Assembly (NCBI RefSeq): GCF_032118995.1
Contig: NC_092656.1
Location: 9,615,761 to 9,679,760 of the forward strand
DNA from: Asterias amurensis
Taxonomy: Eukaryota; Echinodermata; Asteroidea; Forcipulatida; Asteriidae
DNA length: 64,000 nucleotides
Direction: 5' to 3'
A program made the translations under genes and the position numbers. Position 1 is the first letter of the stretch, and each line of letters opens with the position of its first letter. This document shows, piece after piece, positions 26,955 to 36,800 of the stretch. The notes under the pieces are model-generated. The model was not told the DNA's origin. It ran no database searches and worked only from the letters and a program-made list of their open reading frames with translations.

Positions 26955-27585
26955 AACAGATCGCACTGCGTTGATCGTTGTATAAGAACAAGTTTATTAC
27001 CTTTCGCAATTGCATTTCATTCATTGTTGATTTAGTCATAAACGATTTGTTGTAGAACTGTTTTTGAAGATATTATACAGAAACTGCCAGGATAGAACTT
27101 TACAAACTGTAACTCGCATAATGTATTACTTGTGAATAAATTATGAAATTTTAAGTATTGAAAAAAACGACAGATGAACATTAAAATTCAGTTTACCAAA
27201 TGTAATATGCAAGTGTCTTTGACATGTTGAAGAAGTTACCATTGGTGAAAAAAATACCTCTGACTTCAAAGCATGTAAAGACTCCCCTGCCCCCCCCACC
27301 CCGCCCCCATCCCAAAGGCGAGGACGAATGTAACACTTCCAAATCTACTGAGCCATTTGAAGCCCCGACAAACATGTACATTTGGTCACTGTACAAATGC
27401 TGTCCAAAAATCTTCATAAGCAAAACCTCTTTTTAACAGTCTCTTTAGAACAATAAGGCTTAGCTGTACAATACTTGAGCTCTCAGTTGCCACTTGAACA
27501 CACGGTGTACGGTCGTCACATTTTTAATCTCTAGTTCGTGCTACTCTGAACTTTGCTTGCTACCAATAAACAAGCGTAGCATTTT

Positions 27586-27591
27586 TTTATT
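27586..27591 (-). promoter_or_regulatory. Candidate polyadenylation signal of UTP15
   Basis: AATAAA on the minus strand, about 310 bp past the UTP15 stop. The interval between the two convergent genes (26194-27897) holds one MITE and otherwise AT-rich DNA with C-runs near 27290-27310 and 27880. Confidence 0.4.
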
Positions 27592-27897
27592 TTTTTGCTG
27601 TCATTCAAAGCAATGCGAGACTTTTGGACAGTCCTTTCACACAGTTCTCGCCAGTAGTGCACAGACCTACTTGTTGTAAGCAAGTAATTTTTAGCATGTG
27701 CTTGTACGCTCAGAGCCGCAAAACAGAACCATTATGTCTTCTGCCGCCAACATTTTAAACGTCTCCTTCAACACAAAAAAGATAAACCTGTCACAGAGTT
27801 GTAACAGCGGAGTGTGGAGAAAGCCGTTATGTCCCATACCAAAAGTAAATCCCACACTTCCGATTCTAAAAAAGATTTCCCCCCCCCCTAGTTGTGA

Positions 27898-30800
27898 CTA
27901 CGCCTCCATTGCGATTGGAGTGCTACTATTCACCGTCACTTCGGTAGGAATGTCCGTCAGGGCTTCAGGTTCATCCTCCTGGGTCATGTCATCGGTCTGC
28001 GACACGGCCAGCACGGTGTCCAGCATTCCCTTGATCTCCAGTAACGTACTGTGGTACTGCAGCTCCTGCATGAGGGTTATTTGGAGTCTCTTGAAGTGAC
28101 TGACGAGCTCGTCTGAATCGCCGATGACGGGGGTGTAAATATCTGCAGCAGGGTGGAGGAATGAAAGATGGTAATTTTAAGGAGAGTGGACGAGAAAGTG
28201 TAAATTTGTGAATATACATGTAATGTACGAGCCAAAGGCAAGTACATTGTAGTCACCAATCTACACTTTAACTTAAACTATTTCCCCATTGGTAGTATTA
28301 CGGTTTCAATAAATCGGATTGCTCAGAATAACACTATATAGTTTTGTATATGTTGTAGGCTTACTCTGGTGCTTGCAACATCAAGTAAAATGTCAGTTTG
28401 CTCAGCTAACAATTAAACGTGATTTTTCTAAACTGGAAAATGTTTTTGTAAATTGGATGATAACATAGTTTTCAGCTGTATTTTGTTGCATCTTCATGCT
28501 ATCTGTCTGTTTGTTAAGACATAAATTTTCAAGTTGAACTATATTTACTTGAGTTTGCAATGAATCTACACTCAACCGTAGATTATGAATACAAATTCGT
28601 AAAAATAATCCACATTTTTAAAAATAGTTACATCACAGAAATAGTTTAGTTTAAATACAAATAATATTCATCATGTAATAATAAAAATGCTGGGTTCTCC
28701 AATATCAATTTATCAGTATTTTTTCCGGCAAGGCATGTTGACAATCTGAGACCTACGAAAATATGTAGATCCAATCCTTGATAGCAATATGAAATGGTTT
28801 ACAAGGCGCACTATGCAGCCATCCAAACCAGCCGCTACTCCGGAGTGAGCCCTTACTCTTGATCATAAAGGCACTGGGTTATTTTTGTTGCATTCCACAA
28901 CACACCGCACCTACTGCGCTTACACGAAAAGCGGAGAATGGTGATCATGACCGCAGATTTTGCCATTAAATTAGACCCCGGACGGGTTAACTAGACTAAA
29001 TAAAATCAAAAACAAATAGTAATGTAATATTGAACACCCATCATCCACTTACCTAATAACATATTTGTAATGTCGATTATGATGGACGAAAAATTTGAAT
29101 TTGTGATGTGCTTCTTCAGGAAGGCTATCATGTTCCGCAGCCACTTCTCATCTCGTCCAGCGAGGGCGCTCTTTATGACGCCACGTCGTACCAGCTCTTG
29201 TAAGACACTCACAGTGACCTCTGGTGTTTTGATTCGCACGTTGCTCTAGAAAAACGATATAAATTTTTTTTTTTTAATTTTATTCTATTTTTATGAGGAA
29301 TGCCTAACATCACATGGCCATGGCAGCCACTTCAAGGTGAGTGCTACAAATTGAGCCATCGACCCCCAAATCAATTTGCCACCAGGCCACGTTGCCACCT
29401 ACTCCTGGGGCTGAAACAGGTTAATCCCAGGGTGAGTCATTACTAACGAAAAAGTATGAAACTTGGATACAAGGTACAATGTATGTTGAAATGTTGGCAT
29501 TTCTACCACATGATACATTAACCCCTGGGGTTATAGATTCCAAGGAGCTTTTGGAAACAGTGTCCAAAGCACCAGAGAAGTAGACAAATGAGCAGGATTT
29601 CTTTATTTGTGGAAAAAAATATTGCCTGATTTTCTACACCAGGCCGACATCAAAAGTCTGAATTCAGCCGAAATTCTGAACAATCTCATCCATGTAACCC
29701 CCTTCACAGCCCGTAAGGATGTAGGCATGGGTATCATCCACTAGGAGCCTGGCTAGTAGAGCAAAATGCACTAACCCCCTTTTTTTTAGGAAGTAATCAT
29801 GGAATTAGTGCCTTGCTCAAGTGCCATGAACGAGATTCAAACCCACACTCTGCTGCTAACAACACCAGAGCTTGGATCCAGTGAATTAGACTGCTCGCCA
29901 TGACACGCCACTAAGTCAATGGAAAGTTGTGCAGTGGCACACAGGTTTTCTCAACCATACTGTTGTTTCAAAGAAAAACAAGCAACAAAAGTGATGGAAA
30001 TTATCAACAGATATCTTTTTCGAAATGATGACAAGTGTCTCTGTTACCGACAAATAACTTCAGCAACAAAACCCTGTTTTAAAAACCCCTTTCAAATCAC
30101 AGTAATCAAATTGTAAAAACACCAATAAGTTTTATCAAGAAATGAGCGAATGAGGGTCGTTACCTTTAGGGCAGCATCCAGTGCCTTGGAGTGCTCAAAC
30201 TGCTTCAGCATGACGTCATACTTCTGCAGAAACTCCCTCTTCTGTTTTTGTACCACAAGATCCCCCTGTTAACATTCAGAGAGAAAGCAAATATTTTAAT
30301 GACATAGGGGGAAAAAGTTGAAGGGTTTGGGTACTAATTGTATGAAACAAAACACATGTCCACAGATTTATATTAAACTTACCAATTTGAAGATAATGAT
30401 GTGCTGTAGTTTTCAAGAAATTAGTAAAACGATGTCACAAAAAACTCTTGTTTCAGCATGTACTACATATTACGAGACTCTCCTGAAACATTGCTCTGTG
30501 ATTTTCACCTTTTTTTTTCTTCTTAAAAATCTTGCCAACTAAGGAAGCTGAACCTTCGTAAGGTAAATTGTATTACATGTACATACATCTTCATTCTCAG
30601 TGAGTAGGAATTCATGTCAAGGCCAAAATCCTGATTTACAAAAGGTATCAACACCCTTTAAAGGCAGTGGACACTATTGGTAATTACTCAAAATAATTGT
30701 TAGCATTATAACTTACTTGGTAACAAGCAATGAAGAGCTGTTGATAGTATAAAACATTGTGAGGAACAGCTCCCTCTGAAGTAACATAGTTTTTGAGTAA

Positions 30801-33800
30801 GTAATTTTCTATTTGATTTTGAGACCTCAGAATTAGATTTTGAAGTCTCAAAATTAAGCATCTGAAAGCACACAACTTCGAGTGACAAGGGTGTTTTTTC
30901 TTGCATTGTTATCTCTCAACTTTGAAGATCAATTGATTTCAAATTTTCACAGGCTTGTTATTTTGTGCATATGTTGAGATACACCAAGTGAAAAGACTGG
31001 TCTTTGACAGTTACCAATAGAGTCCAGTGTCTTTAAGTTAAATTGTTTATGTTGATGAAAGCGTATTGGCTTTCTGGCTTTATTGGTACGGCCCTCATGT
31101 TCAGCAACCTACCTCTTTGGCAGTGTAGACCTTATGGCCTTTGTCGTAAGACCGGTGTGACACCCGACTGTGTTTACTCCGTCTTACTGTCTCGACCTTT
31201 GTCTCCTCTTTCTTTCTGTGTCTGATGGACAGAAGTCCTGAGGACATTCCAACAACGATCTTGTCATCTGTGGGCTAAAAAAGAGAAAACAATTGTTTAA
31301 GATAGTGTTATTACTTTTTCGACATAATAATAATACCATCAAGTTCTTATGTATAGCACATTTCACAATTATCGTCTCAATGCGCATCACATTTAATAAG
31401 TGCCCTGGTCATTGGGCCAAGAACCTTCCTTTATTCTTGCTCAGCTCCCTGGGGAGTAAACAATCTGGACAACGAGTAGCGCTCCAGCGGCTTTTTCATT
31501 TATAATATCAACCTCTCCACTCGCAGGTACCCTTTTATACCCCTGGTTGAAGAGAAGCAATTACAGAAAATCATCTTGCTCAAGAAGGACACAAGTGTCA
31601 TGATCAGGATTCGAACCCATACTCCAATGACTTAACCACAAACACTTGAATTTGAATTTGGTGCTCTCAACCTCTCGGCCATGACACCAAATTAGAGCCC
31701 CAACAGCTGTTGGGATAGTACACTGATGCAAGATGCAAGATTACCTGCATTGAATCACAATCACAACTCCACCATGGAGAGAACCTGAACCAGTGTGGCA
31801 AGAGATTCTGTGTGTCCCCCCCCCCCACCCCCCCCCCCCCCACCCCTACAGCAAACTCTACACAAACTTCTTCTGATAGTGCCCTCTTTTGAATCCTCCT
31901 TTCAGTCCATGTTAATTTCCCCTATGGGAGGACAGAATCTCCTGGGGACAGATTTCCATGGGGCACTGGTCAATAAATGAGACTTACCGAGACTCCCATG
32001 GATAGAATGGGTACTGGGTAGTCCATGGTAGCCACTAGTTTGTAGCTTGCAACATCGTACACCTTGACGTGCCTGTACAAACAAATAAAAAGTATTCATG
32101 TAGCAAAACAGCACTGTCTAAAGTAACTGAACTATAATTTAAGGCAAAGAAAATTTATAGAGCACAAAATGCTGGAATTTTTGTAAGTACATCAACCTCA
32201 AAGTTAGGGTCAAAGAAAAGTCTCATTTTAAAGTTTCAGCTGAATAGAATTTATACACGCATGATATTTCATTCACGCAAAAAAATCATGACAATTTTAT
32301 TGAGTACAACATGTACATGTACAAAGGATGACCTACATGTGTAATGTACTTGTACATGTGATGTACTATAAGCCTTAATTCTATGAACAGACTTTGCCGG
32401 CTACTTTATCATAGTTGCTCTGATTTTCCTTTTTGGCAAAACAATCGGAAATCAGACTAAAGTAGGAAGATTGCCTGTTTATACTTGATGAGAAAACAGC
32501 AAACAAACCATCACAGTACTTTCACAAGAACATCAAATCCATCCACACAAGGTGACAGCCATTAACTACCACTGCCAAATTTCACAGAACTGTGAAATTG
32601 GGCAGAGCTTTGTAAAGCGCAAAAAGTAGCTAAGCACAACAATATAACGCTTCCCAGAATAAGGTTACCAGTCAAACTACTATGTCACATGTACAATTTG
32701 TGACTGGTACACTGCTTATATCTGCTAAGCAGACAATTGTTTTAGGCGTAATTGTCTGCTTTTAGCAGCTCTATGGAATTGGATCCACATCTCCATCTGC
32801 AGCATTCACAAACAGATACCAACTCTCAGAAATCTGAGAAACAATTGATACATAATAATTATAATAACAATTTGGGGGGCTAATCATCCTTACTTGCAGC
32901 TAACAGCTGAATTTCGAAGGACGCAGCTACAACGTGTTCGAGAAGCAGGCATGCAAGGGCACTTTCAGCTGCCAGCCACATCAACCCATTATGACCACGG
33001 AGCACAGCCAAGATCGAAAGTGTTTGATTTTTCCCGAGGGAGGAAAACCGGATGTTCTGAAAAAACCCTCGTGGCACAGCAGAGAACCAACGCACAACTC
33101 AACTCACATAAAGAGGCGAGCGCTTTACGCACACGCCAACCATGCCACCCTTAAGATTGGTTCTGAGACGTTGCGTGAACTTCTATTTAAGAATGGTTCT
33201 CAGACGTTGTATGAACTTCTCTTTAAACTTGGTTCTGAGTCGTTGTACGAACTTCTCTTTAACTTTGCTTTGCGCACACGCCAACCATGTCACCCATGAA
33301 TCGTTTATCATCTTACCTGTCGATGGATCCCGTCAGCAGCCTATTCTTGGCTCCATTGAAACACATACAGGTTATGGTCTTATGGTGATTGCTGACAGCT
33401 GCAAGTAGTTTCCCACCAGCAAGAGCATCCCAAACCTTCACGTAGTTCCCACCTTGATTAGGAAATAAACGAGTGACAAAGAGTAATTAAGCGACTGCTT
33501 TAAAACCAGCAGGTCGAAGCCTTGTGATAAAGGCCTTTAGATTCACAGGTTCAAATCATGTTCCACTTAATTTTAGCACTGTTTTTTTTTTTTGCTTAAA
33601 GGCAGTGGACACTATTGGTAATTACTCAAAATAATTATTAGCATAAAACCTTTCTTGGTTACGAGTAATGGGGAGAGGTTGATAGAATAAAACATTGTGA
33701 GAAACAGCTCCCTCTGAAGAGACGTAGTTTTTGAGAAAGAAGTTACTTTCCACGAATTTGACTTCAAGACTTCAAGACCTCAAATCCTGTATTGAAATCA

Positions 33801-36800
33801 AGCATCTGAAAGCACACAACTTTGTGTGACCATGGTGCGACAAGGGTGTTTTTTCCTTTCATTAATATCTCGCAACTTCGACGACTGATTGAGCTCAAAT
33901 TTTCACAGATTGGTTATTTTATGCATTTGAGATACACCAACTTTGAAGACTAGTCTTTGACAATTACCAATAGTGTCCAGTGTCTTTAAGCACCTCAACA
34001 ACAACAACAACAACATTCCATAGATTTCCTACCTGAGGACAGGAACATTCCTCCTCCAGGGAACATCAAGACGCTCTCGACGGGATGGCCGTGGTCTAAG
34101 GTCATCACGCTGGCCTTTGACCTCAGGTCAAACAGTTTCACTTTGTGGTCATAGGAACCTGCGATAAGAAAGAGATAAATGACAGTTAATTGAATGCTAG
34201 GAATTATTTTTCCCGCATGGACATATTCACTCCGGATTTCGGCGATATCTCAATACAAGACCACTACAATTTTCACATGTTAGTTTTATTGTACATTTAC
34301 ACAGGATTAACACAATCAAACAGTTCCAAACACCCAAAGTATACTTTCTCTTTATACTTTGACTTCAGAGGAAGTGTTGTGGCAAGGCAGAATAAGAGCA
34401 CCGTATTCAAACTCTAGTGTTTCTGATCAGCCGAGCGTGGGTTCGAATCCCCAGCCATGACACTGTGTCCTTGAGCAAGACACTTAACCATTGCTTCGTC
34501 CTTCGGATGGCACGTAAAGCCGTTGGTCCCATGTGCTGTGTAACACATGTTAAAGAACCCAGTGCACTTATCAAAGAGAAGGGGTTCGCCCCGGTGTTCC
34601 TGGATGTGGCTGGTTCATGCGTCATAGCACCTTGTAAACCCTTAGAAGGTGCTAAATAATTGGGTCTCAGAATTCATCACTGCAATAACATATCTTTCTG
34701 AAAGTTTGTATATACTCAGCGCCTTGAGTACCTTGTTTGGTAGATACGTGCACTATATAAGACTTTGATATTATATTATTATCTGATCAGAAGAGTGTGG
34801 GTTCGGATCTCGGTCATGACACTTGTGTCCTATAGCAAGACACTTTACACTTGCTTCGTTCTTTGGATGGGATATAAAGCTAAGCGTCCCGTTATAAAAA
34901 ATATCAACACACGTAAAAGACCCCAGTACAGACTTGTCGCAAGTGTATAAGGGGTTCGCCGCAGTGTGTCTGGCAGTGGGACTATCTTCAATCATGAAGA
35001 TTGCACTGAAAAGGAAGAAAGATAGAAAAGAGGGAAGGCAAGTAGTTCACCTGTGAGCCAGATATCCTTGCTGGCAGCACTGACTACACCACACCTGACG
35101 TAATCAGTATGCTCATCGTATTGCTTCACTGCCTTCTCGCTCGGAATGTCCCAGCATCGCACAGATTTGTCGTCCGAGCAAGACATGATGTGAAAATTAT
35201 CTGTGCCGAAACGGGTAACGTGTACGGGTCTGTAAAACAGGAAGAAATAAATCAAATTTAGAGAGAATATTCCATGCAGGGAAGCTGAAGCAGGATGCTC
35301 TCTAGCGGGTGAGTTTAGTTCTCCCCAGGATTTGTGAAGCATTTATATGTAAATCAAATTTTTTTAAGTTTGGCCAAAGCGTATTGAACTGAAGTAAGAT
35401 CCTCGGAATGTTTTTCCTTTGTTTCAAAAGCCCTTCTATGCAGGCCCCAAGCTTGGTAGGCCCTCCTAATTGGTTTCGTTATGAATTTGTGAATTTGAGC
35501 TTGTTAATTTTGACTGAAGTTCCTAATCTAAAAAATAAATATTATACAAAATTAGTTGGGGCTTTGGTCAGAGCAATATGAACAAGTACAATCGTATAAC
35601 CATACCCAATACAGCAAAAAGAGGAGCATTGGATTGAGGGAAGGTATCCAGGAAAAAAAAACAGGAAAATTATACCCAATAACAGTTATTCATCTACAAA
35701 AAGTGGGGTAGTTGGAACCAATGAGAGTAAAGTTGTTAGGACAGGCCATGCCCCCTTTGCTGCTGGTCATTGCCTTGGTGCCCTTGAAATGCTCTAGTAG
35801 AAATGTACAATTTCCTATGTAGGTGCCCTGTACCAAGGTAAAATTGTCTAAGTGCCCTTGCTCTTCCAAAAATGAAGCAACCAGGATAGTGAGGACAAAG
35901 GATAGTCAGTTTAAATGGGTGGATTACTGGTGGATTATGTCTTAAATAGAAATGGTTACATGTACATGTATACCAAACATTTTCTGGGTTACTAATCTAC
36001 TAGCTTTAAAGGTAGTGGACGACCTCAAGTTTCGAATTTGAGGTCTCGAAATCAAGCATCACAAAAAGCCTTCAATTTCGTGTGACAATGGTGTTTTTTC
36101 TTTCATTAGTATCTCGCAACTTCGACGACCGATTGAGCTCAAATTTTCACAGGTTTGTTATTTTATGCATATGTTGAGATACACCTGTGAAGACTAGTCT
36201 TTGACAGTTACTAATAGTGTCCACTGTCTTTAAACAGAAATGGTCACACGACACCAAACCTTTTCTGGGTTACTAATCTACTAGCTTTAAAAAAACATTC
36301 CGAGTCCCTTTATTAATGTTCCGACAAATGAGGACCGGAGGTTACTTACCCATCGTGACCTTTGAATATTCTCAGAATCGCTCGACTGTTGAGGTCAAAC
36401 AGTCTGATGTAGCGCTCCTCTCCACCGGCCACCATGAGCTTACCATCGCTCCGGTACGTTCCGCTGTACGCAACATCTTGAAATCTTGAGATGGCCCTAT
36501 CGACTTGGTTTGTCTCGGGGTTAAATATCTGCACCTAGGTTCAACAATTCAATTCAATATTATTGACATTTAGTTCCATCATAAACAGTACTCAAGCAGA
36601 ATGCATAAGCCAATTGAGGCACAATCCTAATAAAAGGTTTGTACAGTGCTGGGTTTGTATTGGGGTGCCTTTAGAAGAAAAAGAAAACAAATAATAAGAA
36701 CAAAAATACTTTAATAATTAATTAAACATTTAAAGGCAGTGGACACTATTGGTATTTACTCCAAATAATTATCAGCAAAAAAACTTCACTTGGTAATGAG

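Noticed and set aside
31260..31267. CCCACAG as the acceptor of UTP15 exon 8
   Set aside because: Using it shifts the frame out of the conserved WD40 sequence. The TTTTTTAG acceptor 7 nt upstream keeps phase.
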